A stretch of 64,000 bases of DNA from an uncultured Pseudoxanthomonas sp. GTDB lineage: Bacteria > Pseudomonadota > Gammaproteobacteria > Xanthomonadales > Xanthomonadaceae. The notes beneath the pieces are model-generated. The model had not been told where the DNA came from. It saw only the letters and a program-made list of their open reading frames with translations, and did no database searches. The stretch lies in contig NZ_CAMPJD010000016.1 in assembly GCF_946886695.1 (NCBI RefSeq), positions 1-64,000 of the forward strand, written 5' to 3'. Positions 9,436 through 19,222 of the stretch are shown in pieces. Both the position numbers and the translations under genes were made by a program. Every line of letters starts with the position of its first letter. The stretch's first letter is position 1.

Positions 9436-10821
9436 ATGACCCAACGTTCCGCACTCATGGCGCGACGGCCACTGGCCGCTGCGCTCTTCGTCGCATTGCT
9501 CGCGCCAGGCATGGCATTCGCGCAGACCGCCAAGGAAAAAGCCCTGGAGGCGCGCGTCGCCGACCTTGAGCGGCAGGTGCAGCTGCTGCTGTCCGCGCAG
9601 CAACAGCAGCAGTCGCAGATCACCACCACGCAGGAGCAGGTGACGCAGGTGCAGGCCTCGCAGGCCGCACTGCCGGCACCCGTGCCCGCCGGCAAGCAGC
9701 CGATCCAGAACACCACCATCCTGACCGCCGCCACGCCGGGCACCACGTTCTCGTATGGCGGCTTCATCAAGCTGGATGCGATGGCCACCGACACCAGCGA
9801 CGGCCGCATCGCCGACGGCTCGTCGGGCCGCCTGTTCTACGTGCCCAGCACCATTCCGGTGGGCGGCGCCGGTGCCGACGGTGGCGATGCCTATGCCGAC
9901 TTCCATGCGCAGTTCTCGCGCTTCTGGTTGAGCACCGACCATGTCACCGAGGGCGGCGACAAGTTCAAGACCTATATTGAAGCGGACTTCTTCGGCGGCG
10001 GCAGCAATGCGCTGGCCGGCAACGAAACCGCCACCAACACCTACGCCGTCAGCCTGCGCCATGCCTACGTGACCTGGAACAGCTGGCTGGCCGGCCAGAC
10101 CTGGTCCAACTTCATGGACGTGGCGGCACTGCCAGATGCGGTCGACTTCGTCGGTCCGACCGACGGCACCGTGTTCGTGCGCCAGGCGCAGGTGCGTTAC
10201 ACCAAGGGCCCATGGTCGTTCTCGGTCGAGAATCCGCAGACCACGGTCACGCCCCATCTCGCCGGCACCCGCTTCAACAGCGGCGACAACGCGATGCCCG
10301 ATGTCACGGCGCGCTGGCTGACCAAGGGCGACTGGGGGCACTTCACCGTCGCCGGCATGGTGCGCCAGTTCAAGGTCGCCGACGAAACCGACACCGGCGG
10401 TTCGGTGAGCGTGTCGGGCAAGTTCAACCTGGGCAAGAGCGATGACATCCGCTATGCGGTGAATGCCGGCCAGGGCATCGGCCGCTACCTGGCGTTCGGC
10501 GTGGGCAGCGACGTGGTCACCGAGGCCGATGGCGACATCAGCGCGCTGGACGGCTACGGCGGCTTCGTGGCATGGCGCCATGTCTTCAGCCCGAAGATCC
10601 GCACCAACCTGATGTATGCCGCCTCGCACTTCGACAACGACGCCGCACTGACCGGGTTCGGCGTCACCGAGCGCACGCAGTCCATGCACGCCAACCTGAT
10701 CTACTCGCCGTTCCCGAAACTGGACATCGGCGCGGAGCTCATCTACGGGCAGCGTTCGCTTGAGGACGACCGCGAGGGCGACCTGAAGCGTCTGCACACG
10801 ACCGTCAAATACACTTTCTGA
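9436..10821 (+). CDS. DcaP-like outer-membrane porin
   Basis: 461-aa porin. The N-terminus is a Sec signal peptide (RRPLAAALFVALLAPGMAFA), followed by a trimerising coiled coil (KALEARVADLERQVQLLL plus a Gln run), a short linker, and a beta-barrel that begins GGFIKLDAMATDTSDG and ends in KYTF with the C-terminal aromatic of BAM substrates. This arrangement matches the DcaP trimeric porins, which pass small carboxylates and related anions. It is followed 11 bp downstream by an MHS symporter and faces acs, which suggests import of acetate or other short-chain acids across the outer membrane. ATG 9436 follows GGGAGGGG. Confidence 0.85.
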   Translation: MTQRSALMARRPLAAALFVALLAPGMAFAQTAKEKALEARVADLERQVQLLLSAQQQQQSQITTTQEQVTQVQASQAALPAPVPAGKQPIQNTTILTAATPGTTFSYGGFIKLDAMATDTSDGRIADGSSGRLFYVPSTIPVGGAGADGGDAYADFHAQFSRFWLSTDHVTEGGDKFKTYIEADFFGGGSNALAGNETATNTYAVSLRHAYVTWNSWLAGQTWSNFMDVAALPDAVDFVGPTDGTVFVRQAQVRYTKGPWSFSVENPQTTVTPHLAGTRFNSGDNAMPDVTARWLTKGDWGHFTVAGMVRQFKVADETDTGGSVSVSGKFNLGKSDDIRYAVNAGQGIGRYLAFGVGSDVVTEADGDISALDGYGGFVAWRHVFSPKIRTNLMYAASHFDNDAALTGFGVTERTQSMHANLIYSPFPKLDIGAELIYGQRSLEDDREGDLKRLHTTVKYTF

Positions 10822-10832
10822 GGGGAAACCAC

Positions 10833-12494
10833 ATGAGTTCCACGACTGTGCAGCATTCGTCGTCGGGCGAGCTGACGAAGGGCCACAAGAAGGTCATCTT
10901 CGCCTCCAGCCTCGGCACCGTGTTCGAGTGGTACGACTTCTATCTCTACGGCTCGCTGGCGGTCATCATCGCCAAGCAGTTCTTCAGTGGCGTCAACGAA
11001 ACCACCGGCATGATCTTCGCGCTGCTGGCGTTCGCGGCCGGCTTCTTCGTGCGTCCGTTCGGCGCTGCCTTCTTCGGTAGCCTCGGCGACCGCATCGGCC
11101 GCAAGTACACCTTCCTGGTCACCATCCTGATCATGGGCATCTCGACCTTCCTGGTCGGCGTGCTGCCCAACTACGCGACGATCGGTTTCGCCGCGCCGGT
11201 GATCCTGATCATCCTGCGCCTGGCGCAGGGCCTGGCGATGGGTGGCGAGTACGGTGGCGCAGCCACCTACGTGGCCGAGCATGCACCGGCCGGCAAGCGC
11301 GGCCTGTACACCGCGTTCATCCAGACCACCGCCACGCTGGGCCTGTTCCTGTCGCTGGCCGTGATCCTGGCCTGCCGCCTGACCTTGGGCACCGAGGCAT
11401 TCGAGGACTGGGGCTGGCGCATTCCGTTCCTGGGTTCGATCGTGCTGCTGGGTGTGTCCGTGTGGATCCGCCTGCAGCTGGCCGAATCCCCGCTGTTCCA
11501 GCAGATGAAGGCCGAAGGCAAGGGCTCGAAGAAGCCGTTCCGCGACAGCCTGCAGGGCGGCAACCTGAAGCTCATGCTGCTGGTGTTGTTCGGCGCCACC
11601 GCCGGCCAGGCCGTGGTGTGGTACGGCGGGCAGTTCTACGCGCTGTTCTTCCTGCAGAGCATGATCAAGGTGGACCCGACGGTGTCGTACCTGCTGATCG
11701 CCGGTGCGCTGCTGCTCGCTACGCCGTTCTTCCTGTTCTTCGGCTGGCTGTCGGACAGGATCGGCCGCAAGAAGATCATCATGGCGGGCTGCCTGCTGGC
11801 CGCGCTGACCTACTTCCCGATCTTCAAGGGCATCACCCACTACGCCAACCCGGCCATCGAGGAAGCCCGCACGTCGTCGCCGGCCGTTGTCGTCGCCGAC
11901 CCGGTCACCTGCAGCTTCCAGTTCGATCCGGTCGGCATCCGCAAGTTCACCAGCTCGTGCGACGTGGCCACGGCTGCGCTGACCAAGGCCGGCGTGCCGC
12001 ATGAAATCCAGCCGGGTCCGTCGGGCGAAGTGGCCAAGGTCCAGGTCGGCGGCGCCGCGGTGGCTTCGTACGAAGCGGCGGGCCTGTCGAAGGATGACCT
12101 GAAGGCGAAGTCGGGCGAGTTCGGCGCCGCGCTGAAGGGCGCGCTGACCAGCGCCGGCTATCCGGAGAAGGCGGACACCGCGCGCATCAACATCCCGATG
12201 ACGCTGTTCCTGCTGTGGGTGCTGGTGATCTACGTGACCATGGTCTACGGCCCGATCGCCGCCTACCTGGTGGAGCTGTTCCCCACGCGCATCCGCTACA
12301 CCTCCATGTCGCTGCCGTACCACATCGGCAATGGCTGGTTCGGTGGCTTCCTGCCGGCGATCTCGTTCGCCCTGGTCGCGGGTACGGGCAACCTGTACTA
12401 CGGCCTGTGGTATCCGATCGGCATCGCGGTGATGACGCTGATCGTCGGTACGCTCTTCCTTCGCGAAACGAACCACGTCGACATCACGAAGTAA
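10833..12494 (+). CDS. MFS transporter of the metabolite:H+ symporter type with a large soluble insert
   Basis: 553-aa transporter. The N-terminal signature FEWYDFYLYGSL, the loop motifs GSLGDRIGRK and LAQGLAMGGEYGGAATYVAEHA, and a second GWLSDRIGRKK are those of the MHS family (ProP, KgtP, ShiA), which import organic acids or osmolytes with protons. An insert of about 115 residues (roughly 335-449) interrupts the C-terminal half; it contains two cysteines (VTCSFQF and SSCDVA) and no hydrophobic helix, and should form a soluble domain. Normal MHS proteins are about 430-450 aa, so the insert accounts for the extra length. It is co-transcribed with the porin and followed by a strong terminator. 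Acetate or a related acid is a reasonable substrate guess. Confidence 0.85.
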   Translation: MSSTTVQHSSSGELTKGHKKVIFASSLGTVFEWYDFYLYGSLAVIIAKQFFSGVNETTGMIFALLAFAAGFFVRPFGAAFFGSLGDRIGRKYTFLVTILIMGISTFLVGVLPNYATIGFAAPVILIILRLAQGLAMGGEYGGAATYVAEHAPAGKRGLYTAFIQTTATLGLFLSLAVILACRLTLGTEAFEDWGWRIPFLGSIVLLGVSVWIRLQLAESPLFQQMKAEGKGSKKPFRDSLQGGNLKLMLLVLFGATAGQAVVWYGGQFYALFFLQSMIKVDPTVSYLLIAGALLLATPFFLFFGWLSDRIGRKKIIMAGCLLAALTYFPIFKGITHYANPAIEEARTSSPAVVVADPVTCSFQFDPVGIRKFTSSCDVATAALTKAGVPHEIQPGPSGEVAKVQVGGAAVASYEAAGLSKDDLKAKSGEFGAALKGALTSAGYPEKADTARINIPMTLFLLWVLVIYVTMVYGPIAAYLVELFPTRIRYTSMSLPYHIGNGWFGGFLPAISFALVAGTGNLYYGLWYPIGIAVMTLIVGTLFLRETNHVDITK

Positions 12495-12534
12495 ACGTTC
12501 CTCCCCGCCGGCCCTTCCGGGGCCGGCAATCCCG

Positions 12535-12563
12535 ACGCCGGCCTTCGTGGCCGGCGTTTTTTT
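12535..12563 (+). terminator. Rho-independent terminator of the porin-symporter unit
   Basis: A perfect 9-bp stem ACGCCGGCC / GGCCGGCGT with loop TTCGT is followed by seven T. A second GC-rich hairpin (12507-12529) precedes it. It lies 40 bases after the symporter stop. Confidence 0.9.
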
Positions 12564-12613
12564 GGGTGCTTACGCGGATGTAAGCTGACCCTCACGCCAC
12601 GCGGGAATGCGCC

Positions 12614-12994
12614 ATGCCACTGATCACCCTGACCATCCGTCGACCCAAGGACGATGCCTTCAAATCATCTGTACTGGACGCCGTGCATGCCGCGCTGGTG
12701 GCCTCGGGCGTGCCCTTCGCCGATCGCTTCCAGCGCGTGCTGGAACTGTCGGCGGAGGATTTCCGCTACGACCCGGCCTATCCGGACGTCTCCGGTGCGC
12801 GCGACGAGGACTTCGTGCTGATCGAGATCCTGTGGTCGGCAGGACGCAGCGTGAAAGTGAAGAAAGCGCTTCTCGCGGATCTGATGCAGCGCCTGGCCGC
12901 CGCCGGCAGGAATCCGGAGAACGTGATGGTCTGCTTCAAGGAGACCACGTGGGAGAACTGGGCGTTCGCAGGCGGACGCCTGATCCATACGTGA
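12614..12994 (+). CDS. Tautomerase-family protein
   Basis: 126-aa protein that begins MPLITLTIRRPKDDAFKSSV, so removal of Met leaves the catalytic Pro1 typical of the tautomerase superfamily (4-oxalocrotonate tautomerase/MIF fold). Segments ALVASGVPFADRFQRVLEL and WENWAFAGGRLIH fit the longer two-unit tautomerases often found as stand-alone genes. The substrate cannot be predicted. Monocistronic between a terminator and a convergent EF-hand gene. Confidence 0.75.
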   Translation: MPLITLTIRRPKDDAFKSSVLDAVHAALVASGVPFADRFQRVLELSAEDFRYDPAYPDVSGARDEDFVLIEILWSAGRSVKVKKALLADLMQRLAAAGRNPENVMVCFKETTWENWAFAGGRLIHT

Positions 12995-13000
12995 GATGGA

Positions 13001-13333
13001 TCAGCGCGGCGGCGCAGCGAGTTCCTTCTCGCTCAGGAAACCGTTGCCGTCCACGTCCTGCCGCCTGAAGCGGTCGGCAAGTTGCGCCAGGTGCGCTTCG
13101 CGGGTGATCGGCTTGCCGCGCCCGCCCGGCAGTTCGTCCACGGACAGCACACCATCGCGGTTGCGGTCCATGCCGTCGAAGGCGTAGCTCATCCAGACCT
13201 GGTATTCGGCCAGGCTGACGCGCCCGTCGCGGTCGGTGTCCATGCGCGCGAGGTAATCGCCGGTGGCGGTGACCTGGGCCAGCACGGGCAGGGGTACGAC
13301 GGTAAGCAGGAGTGTTGGAAAGAGCAGGCGCAT
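13001..13333 (-). CDS. Secreted EF-hand calcium-binding protein
   Basis: 110-aa protein with a signal peptide (MRLLFPTLLLTVVPLPVLA) and three EF-hand-like loops: DTDRDGRVSLAE, DRNRDGVLSVDE and DVDGNGFLSEKE, each with Asp at positions 1, 3 and 5 and Glu at 12. It should bind Ca2+ in the periplasm; EF-hand proteins of this length are frequent in Xanthomonadaceae, and their role is unknown. It ends 7 bases from the tautomerase stop on the other strand. Confidence 0.85.
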   Translation of the reverse strand: MRLLFPTLLLTVVPLPVLAQVTATGDYLARMDTDRDGRVSLAEYQVWMSYAFDGMDRNRDGVLSVDELPGGRGKPITREAHLAQLADRFRRQDVDGNGFLSEKELAAPPR

Positions 13334-13450
13334 CGCGGCATTGTAGGGCGACCGGCCGTGCCGGCGCGCATGCGGCCAGCCCCGCCATCGCGCGGCCCTC
13401 GTCGGTCGCGGATATTGGGGTACGCTGCACCGGCATTCGACCCCCGCTCC

Positions 13451-14287
13451 ATGATGAACCTGCCAGCGTCCACCTCTGCGGCCACGTTCGCCGCGCCCCT
13501 GTTCGAACTCGATCGCGCCACCGTGGTGCGTGGCGCCACACGCGTCCTGCACGACCTGTCGCTGACCATCCCGCTGGGCCAGCACACGGCCATCCTCGGC
13601 CCGAACGGCTGCGGCAAGTCGACGTTCATCAAGCTGATCAATCGCGAGTTGTATCCCCTGGCACGCGAGGGCGACGCGCCGGTGAAGGTGTTCGGCCTGC
13701 GACGCTGGAACGTGAACGAACTGCGCAACCGCCTGGGCCTGGTCACCAGCGACCTGACCCGCGACCTGCAGCAGATGCCGTACCTGCGCGTGGAGGACGC
13801 CGTGGTGACGGGCTTCTTCTCCAGCTTCGCGGTGCCTCCGCACCGCGAGGTGGACGCCGGCATGCGTGCCCGTGCACGGCACGCACTGGAGCAGGTGCGC
13901 GCGATACCGCTGGCCGACCGCCAGGTGGCGGAACTGTCCACCGGCGAGATGCGGCGCGTGCTGATCGCGCGGGCGCTGGTGCATGAGCCGGAGGCGCTGC
14001 TGCTGGACGAGCCTACCGCCGGCCTGGACCTGGTCGCACGGCAACACTTCCTGGAGCTGATGCGCAGCCTGGCACAGCGCGGCATCACCCTGGTGCTGGT
14101 GACCCACCACATCGAGGAGATCATTCCCGAGATCAACCGCGTGCTGCTGCTTCGCAACGGCACGGTCCATGCCGACGGCGACCGCGCCACCACGTTGACC
14201 GATGCGCAACTGAGCCAGGCCTTCGGCGGACCGATCCAGGTGCGTCACGAAGACGGCTTCTACACCGCGATGCCCGACCATGCCTGA
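13451..14287 (+). CDS. ABC transporter ATP-binding protein without a partner permease
   Basis: 278-aa nucleotide-binding domain: Walker [10 protein letters not shown] (about residues 52-60), signature LSTGEMRR, Walker [11 protein letters not shown] and the switch His in VTHH. The signature begins LSTGE rather than LSGGQ, a variant seen in single-domain ATPases of the ModF/YlmA kind. No permease or binding protein lies nearby; instead the gene overlaps mutM by 8 bases. It may be a regulatory or translation-linked ATPase rather than a transporter subunit. ATG-ATG at 13451/13454 are alternative starts. Confidence 0.8.
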   Translation: MMNLPASTSAATFAAPLFELDRATVVRGATRVLHDLSLTIPLGQHTAILGPNGCGKSTFIKLINRELYPLAREGDAPVKVFGLRRWNVNELRNRLGLVTSDLTRDLQQMPYLRVEDAVVTGFFSSFAVPPHREVDAGMRARARHALEQVRAIPLADRQVAELSTGEMRRVLIARALVHEPEALLLDEPTAGLDLVARQHFLELMRSLAQRGITLVLVTHHIEEIIPEINRVLLLRNGTVHADGDRATTLTDAQLSQAFGGPIQVRHEDGFYTAMPDHA

Positions 14288-15107
14288 GCTGCCCGAGGTC
14301 GAAACCACCCGCCGTGGCCTGGCGCCCCACGTGGAGGGCCGCCGCATCCAGGCGGTGAAGCTGCGCAGGCCCGACCTGCGCTGGCCGATCCCCCCGGAGG
14401 TGGCGCGCGAACTGCCCGGCCAGCGCATCGATGCCGTCCGCCGCCGCGCGAAGTACCTGCTGATGGACACCGTAGCAGGCAGCGCCGTGCTGCACCTGGG
14501 CATGTCCGGCAGCCTGCGCGTGCTGCCGGCCACCACCCCGGTTGGCGCGCACGACCACGTGGACATCGTGCTGGATGGCGAACGTGGCAGGTCCGGCCGC
14601 GTGCTGCGCTTCACCGACCCGCGCCGCTTCGGCTGCCTGCTGTGGCAGCCCGTCGGCCAGACGCATCCGCTGCTGCAGGGGTTGGGGCCGGAGCCGTTGT
14701 CGGACGCGTTCGACGGCGACTACCTGTTCGCACTCAGCCGGGGCCGGCGGGCGCCGGTGAAAACCTTCCTGATGGACCAGGCCGTGGTGGTGGGCGTAGG
14801 CAACATCTACGCGGCGGAAAGCCTGTTCCGTGCCGGCATTTCCCCACTGCGTGCGGCCGGCAAGGTGTCGCGGGAGCGTTACGCGGCGCTGGCCGACGCG
14901 GTAAAGGACATTCTTGCCTACGCCATCACGCGCGGCGGGACCACGTTGCGGGATTTCCTCAGTCCGGACGGCGCTCCCGGCTATTTCGAGCAGGAATTGT
15001 CGGCGTATGGCCGGGGCGGCGAAGCCTGTCCGCGCTGCGGCCGGGCAATGAAGCAGGCCACCATCGGCCAGCGGACCACGGTCTGGTGCGGGCACTGTCA
15101 ACGCTGA
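14280..15107 (+). CDS. mutM: Formamidopyrimidine-DNA glycosylase (Fpg)
   Basis: 275-aa bifunctional glycosylase/AP lyase that removes 8-oxoguanine and formamidopyrimidines. The N-terminal catalytic [13 protein letters not shown] (Pro2, Glu3) is intact, the conserved [13 protein letters not shown] helix is present, and the C-terminal zinc finger has the four cysteines CPRC…CGHC. The reading frame starts inside the end of the ABC ATPase gene (8-base overlap), so translation is coupled. Confidence 0.95.
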   Translation: MPELPEVETTRRGLAPHVEGRRIQAVKLRRPDLRWPIPPEVARELPGQRIDAVRRRAKYLLMDTVAGSAVLHLGMSGSLRVLPATTPVGAHDHVDIVLDGERGRSGRVLRFTDPRRFGCLLWQPVGQTHPLLQGLGPEPLSDAFDGDYLFALSRGRRAPVKTFLMDQAVVVGVGNIYAAESLFRAGISPLRAAGKVSRERYAALADAVKDILAYAITRGGTTLRDFLSPDGAPGYFEQELSAYGRGGEACPRCGRAMKQATIGQRTTVWCGHCQR

Positions 15108-15190
15108 CGGGTTTGGCGGGTTCATCCTCCATCACGTCTTGTGAGACAAATGACGTTATATTCGCGCCCTTGGCATCGTGGGGGAGACGG

Positions 15191-15757
15191 ATGGCCGACG
15201 CACCTGACATCACCTTGTGGCTGGACTCGGCCCGCGGCGGCGATCGCGCCGCGCTGGACCGCGTGCTGGCCACGCTGTACCAGGAGCTGCACACCATGGC
15301 GCGCCGCCAGCTGTCGGGCCAGCATGGCTACACTCTGGACGCGACCGCGCTGGTGCACGAGTCCTATCTGAAGCTGCTCGGCTCCACCGGCACCGCCAAG
15401 TTCGAGGACCGCGCGCACTTCTTCGCGTACGCCGCCTCGTCGATGCGCAGCGTGGTGGTGGACTACGCCCGCAGCCGGCTGGCGCGCAAGCGCGGCGGCG
15501 ACCTCAAGCGCGTGGCGGACATCCCCGAAGAGGTGGAAGGCAACCTGCGCCTGGACGAGGACATGCTGGCGCTGAACGACGCGCTGGAGAAGCTGGCTTC
15601 CGCCGATGAGCGCCTGGCGCAGGTGGTGGAGATGCGCTATTTCGCCGGCCTGTCCGAGCTGGAGATCGCCGAGCTGCTGCAGCGCTCCGAGCGCAGCATC
15701 CGGCGCGACTGGCAGAAGGCGCGCATGTTCCTGCTGTCGGTCATGCAGGACAGCTGA
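15191..15757 (+). CDS. ECF-type RNA polymerase sigma factor paired with a Ser/Thr kinase
   Basis: 188-aa sigma factor with region 2 (ALDRVLATLYQELHTMARRQ…TALVHESYLKLL…FFAYAASSMRSVVVDYAR) and region 4 (LAQVVEMRYFAGLSELEIAELLQRSERSIRRDWQKAR). It resembles the ECF group that lacks an anti-sigma factor and is coded next to a Hanks-type kinase; in Vibrio (EcfP/PknT) and Xanthomonas (EcfK/PknS) such sigma factors are activated by threonine phosphorylation. The kinase gene starts 24 bp downstream. Targets are not visible in the window. ATG 15191 follows GGGGGAGA. Confidence 0.85.
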   Translation: MADAPDITLWLDSARGGDRAALDRVLATLYQELHTMARRQLSGQHGYTLDATALVHESYLKLLGSTGTAKFEDRAHFFAYAASSMRSVVVDYARSRLARKRGGDLKRVADIPEEVEGNLRLDEDMLALNDALEKLASADERLAQVVEMRYFAGLSELEIAELLQRSERSIRRDWQKARMFLLSVMQDS

Positions 15758-15781
15758 GACCCGTACTGCGCGCCCCCTGAG

Positions 15782-18586
15782 ATGGACGCCGAACGCTGGC
15801 AACGCCTGTCACCGCTGCTGGACATCCTGCTGGAACTCGATCCGGACGCCCGCGCGCAGCAACTGGAAATCCTGCGCGCCGACGATCCCGACGCCGCCCG
15901 TGAGCTCGAGAAGCTGCTCACCCTGGAAGAGGAAGGCGACGACTTCATCGACCAGCCCCTGGTCGACAAGCCGGGCCAGCTGAAGCCCGGCATGCGCGTG
16001 GGGCCCTACCAGCTGGAATCGATGTTGGGCGAAGGCGGCATGGGCATGGTGTGGCTGGCCTCGCGTGCGGACGGCCTGTACCAGCGCCGCGTCGCGCTGA
16101 AGCTGCTTCGCCCCGGCCTGGCCGATCCCAACCTGCGCCTGCGCTTCACCCGCGAACGCGAAATCCTTGCGCGCCTGGAGCATCCGAACATCGCGCGCCT
16201 GCTGGACGCCGGCATCGGCAGCGAGGGCCAGCCGTACCTGGCGCTGGAATATGTGGAAGGCGTGTCGATCACCGACTACTGCCTGGCCAACAACATCGGC
16301 CTGGACGCGCGGCTGACGCTGTTCCTGCAGATCTGCGAAGCGGTCAGCCATGCGCACGCGAACCTGATCGTCCACCGCGACCTCAAACCGTCCAACATCC
16401 TGGTGACGCCCAATGGCGAGGTGCGCCTGCTGGACTTCGGCATCGCCAAGCTGCTCGACGATCCCGAGCCTGCGCCCGTGCATCCACGCACCGAAGTGCG
16501 CGCCTTCACCCTGCACTACGCGGCGCCGGAACAGGTACGCGGCGAACTCGTCACCACCATGACCGACGTGTACTCGCTGGGCGTGGTGCTGTACGAACTG
16601 ATCGCGGACACCAAACCGTATCGCCTGCGCCGGCAGACCGACGCCGAATGGGAGCAGGCGATCCTCGCCGTCGAGCCGTTGAAGCCCTCGGTGGCGACAC
16701 TGCGCACCACCGACGGCAGCCGCAACCGATGCCCGGATGCCCGCCGGAACGCACGCAGGCTGGCCGGCGACCTGGACAACATCGCGCTCAAGGCCCTGCA
16801 GAAGGCGCCGGAGCAGCGCTACCCGTCCGTCGAAGCGATGTCGCAGGACCTGCGGCGGCACATCGAGGGGCGCCCCGTGCTGGCGCGCCCCCAGAGCGTG
16901 GGCTACCGGCTGCACAAGTACCTCATCCGGCAACGCTGGACACTCGCCTTCGGCGGCCTGGCGGCTGCCGTGCTGGTGACCGCGCTGGCGGTGAGCCTCT
17001 GGCAGGGCCGCCAGGCGATGCGCGAGGCGGCGCGTGCGCAGGCCATGCAGAATTTCGTGATCGGCCTGTTCGACAATGCCAGCGCGTCGCAACAGGGCAA
17101 CACCTTCGATGCGCGCGAGCTGCTGGCGGCCGGCGAACGGCGCGGCGCACGCGAACTCGCCAACCAGCCACGCGCGCAGGCAGAACTCCTGGGCGTGATC
17201 GCCCGCCTGCGGCTGGGCCTGGGCGACTACCACGAGTCGCTGGCGCTGCTGGAAAAGCAGGCGCGGGTACTCGCGACAGCGAACGATGCGCCCGACAGCC
17301 TGCGCCTGCAGGCCGCGACCCAGCACGGACGCGTACTGCGCCTGCTCGGGCGTTCGCGCCAATGCGTGCAGGTGATGGCACCGATGGAAGCGCGGCTGGC
17401 ATCGCTCGATTCCCGGTTGCCGCTTCCGGTGGCCGAGTTCCGGTCGCAGAACGGACGCTGCCGTGCCGACGCGGGTGAGAAACAGGTGGCGCGGCAGATG
17501 TTCGACGGCTCGCTGGAGATCCGCCGCGCCCTGAAGGACGAAGCGGGCGTAGCGGAAAACATGCGCGACCTGGCCCAGCTGGATGTCGAACTTGGCAACG
17601 CCGACGCCGGCGCGCGTGGCTACCGCGCCGCACTGGCACACCTGCAGGCACACGGCCATGCACGTCATACGCTGGCCATCGAGATCCAGCGCAGCCTGGC
17701 ATTGCTGTACCGCAACCGCGGCGATACGGATGCGGCGCTGGCCTCGTTCCAGCGCGCGCGCGCGCTGTCCGAGGACATCCACGGCGCGCGTCATCCGCTC
17801 ACCCAGGCCCTGCGCCGCCACATCGCGGCCGTGCAGGTCGACCTGGGCCAGCTGCGTGAAGCCGACGAGGAACTTGGACGCCTGCATGCGATGACGCTGG
17901 AGTCACTGGGCCCGCAGCACCGCGACACGGCGTCGAGCTGGAATTCGATGGGCATCATCGCGTGGGAGCGGGGCGACAACGAGACTGCGGTACGCAATGT
18001 CGCCCGGGCCGTCGGCATCTGGCGCAGCAGCGAGAGCCTGCAGATCCTGCCCGGCGGCCTGTTCAATTACGGCATGGTCCTGCACAGCGCTGGCCGCTAC
18101 GACGAGGCGCTGGCGGCGCTGGAAGAATCGCGGCGGATGCGGGTGGCGACCATCGGCGCCAGCCATGCATTGATCGGCGAGACGGACCGCATGATCGGCG
18201 AAGTGCTGGCCGCCAAGGGTGACCTTCGCGGCGCCAGCGCGCGCTTCGATCGCGCCGTGCGCCTGACCCGCGTGGGCTTCGGTCCGGAGCATCCGCGCAC
18301 CTGGTTCGCCGAACTGTCCATGGCCCGTCACCTGACGCGGCTGGGGCGCCCGCAGGACGCCGTCGCCCCACTGGAAGGACTGACGCGTCATGAGGGTGGC
18401 GGCAGCGAAGCGCCGAAGCTGCGCTGGCTCGCCCGCGCCTATCTGGCCGAAGCGCGTTGCGGCATGGGCGAGAAGGAACGCGCGCGGCGCGAGTTGGATG
18501 CCCTTGCGGGAGAACTTCGCAGCGCACTGCCTGATGGCGGCATCATTCCGCGCGAGGTCACCGACCTGCGCACCGCCTGCCGTTGA
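15782..18586 (+). CDS. Membrane Ser/Thr protein kinase with TPR-rich sensor domain
   Basis: 934-aa kinase. After an N-terminal 70-residue segment, the Hanks kinase domain (about 74-360) shows the glycine loop LGEGGMGMVW, the ATP lysine in RVALKLL, catalytic HRDLKPSN (about 198-205), DFG (LLDFGIAK) and APE (YAAPEQV). One transmembrane helix follows (about 384-408, LAFGGLAAAVLVTALAVSLW), then a periplasmic C-terminal half of repeated TPR-like helices. It most likely phosphorylates the ECF sigma factor coded just upstream. The TPR half is the likely signal or protein-binding domain. Intact catalytic residues argue for activity. Confidence 0.9.
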   Translation: MDAERWQRLSPLLDILLELDPDARAQQLEILRADDPDAARELEKLLTLEEEGDDFIDQPLVDKPGQLKPGMRVGPYQLESMLGEGGMGMVWLASRADGLYQRRVALKLLRPGLADPNLRLRFTREREILARLEHPNIARLLDAGIGSEGQPYLALEYVEGVSITDYCLANNIGLDARLTLFLQICEAVSHAHANLIVHRDLKPSNILVTPNGEVRLLDFGIAKLLDDPEPAPVHPRTEVRAFTLHYAAPEQVRGELVTTMTDVYSLGVVLYELIADTKPYRLRRQTDAEWEQAILAVEPLKPSVATLRTTDGSRNRCPDARRNARRLAGDLDNIALKALQKAPEQRYPSVEAMSQDLRRHIEGRPVLARPQSVGYRLHKYLIRQRWTLAFGGLAAAVLVTALAVSLWQGRQAMREAARAQAMQNFVIGLFDNASASQQGNTFDARELLAAGERRGARELANQPRAQAELLGVIARLRLGLGDYHESLALLEKQARVLATANDAPDSLRLQAATQHGRVLRLLGRSRQCVQVMAPMEARLASLDSRLPLPVAEFRSQNGRCRADAGEKQVARQMFDGSLEIRRALKDEAGVAENMRDLAQLDVELGNADAGARGYRAALAHLQAHGHARHTLAIEIQRSLALLYRNRGDTDAALASFQRARALSEDIHGARHPLTQALRRHIAAVQVDLGQLREADEELGRLHAMTLESLGPQHRDTASSWNSMGIIAWERGDNETAVRNVARAVGIWRSSESLQILPGGLFNYGMVLHSAGRYDEALAALEESRRMRVATIGASHALIGETDRMIGEVLAAKGDLRGASARFDRAVRLTRVGFGPEHPRTWFAELSMARHLTRLGRPQDAVAPLEGLTRHEGGGSEAPKLRWLARAYLAEARCGMGEKERARRELDALAGELRSALPDGGIIPREVTDLRTACR

Positions 18587-18592
18587 AGCAGG

Positions 18593-19216
18593 TCACTCCA
18601 GCAACAACCCCGGCTGTTGCGGATCGATGCGACCTTCGCCGCGTGCGATCTTCTTGAACTCCGCGCGACTGACCGAGACATAGCGTTCGTTGCCACCGAT
18701 CTCCACCTGCGGCCCATCCTGCACGGCGAGCCCCTGCTCATTGACCCGCACGGTCATGATGGCCTTCTTGCCGGTGTGGCAGATGGTCTTGATCTCGCTG
18801 ATCTCGTCCGCCCAGGCCAGCAGGTACTGGCTGCCTTCGAACAGCTCGCCGCGGAAGTCGGTGCGCAGGCCGTAACACAGCACGGGGATGCGCAGCGCGT
18901 CCACCACCTCGCTGAGCTGCCAGACCTGGGCGCGGCTGAGGAACTGCGCTTCATCCACCAGTACGCAATCGAGCTTGCCGTGCGCGGCAATGTCATCGCG
19001 AATCAGGCGTTCGAGGTCATCATCGCGCTCGAACGCCACCGCATCGGCACGCAGACCGATGCGCGACGCCACCACGCCGGCTCCGGCACGGTCGTCCAGC
19101 CGCGGGGTCAGGATTGCCACGCGCATTCCGCGCTCGCGGTAGTTGTGCGCCGACTGCAGCAGCGTGGTGGTCTTGCCGGCGTTCATCGCCGAATAGTAGA
19201 AATAGAGCTTGGCCAT
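18593..19216 (-). CDS. tdk: Thymidine kinase
   Basis: 207-aa salvage enzyme phosphorylating thymidine to dTMP. Walker A is the typical type-II form [12 protein letters not shown] (residues 9-20), followed by DEAQFLS and the lid segment around YVSVSR. The usual CxxC zinc ligands are reduced: only ICHTGKKA is seen, as in some zinc-poor homologues. A -10-like TACAAT lies 6 bases before the ATG (leaderless start). Convergent with the kinase gene. Confidence 0.95.
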   Translation of the reverse strand: MAKLYFYYSAMNAGKTTTLLQSAHNYRERGMRVAILTPRLDDRAGAGVVASRIGLRADAVAFERDDDLERLIRDDIAAHGKLDCVLVDEAQFLSRAQVWQLSEVVDALRIPVLCYGLRTDFRGELFEGSQYLLAWADEISEIKTICHTGKKAIMTVRVNEQGLAVQDGPQVEIGGNERYVSVSRAEFKKIARGEGRIDPQQPGLLLE

Positions 19217-19222
19217 GCCGCC

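Noticed and set aside
10743..12476. A 577-codon frame antisense to the MHS symporter
   Set aside because: Same reason: extremely Arg/Gln/His-rich, no domains, full overlap with a secure gene.
13451..15107. Possible fusion of ABC ATPase and mutM
   Set aside because: The frames differ and each has its own start and stop with an 8-base overlap, so these are coupled genes, not a fusion.
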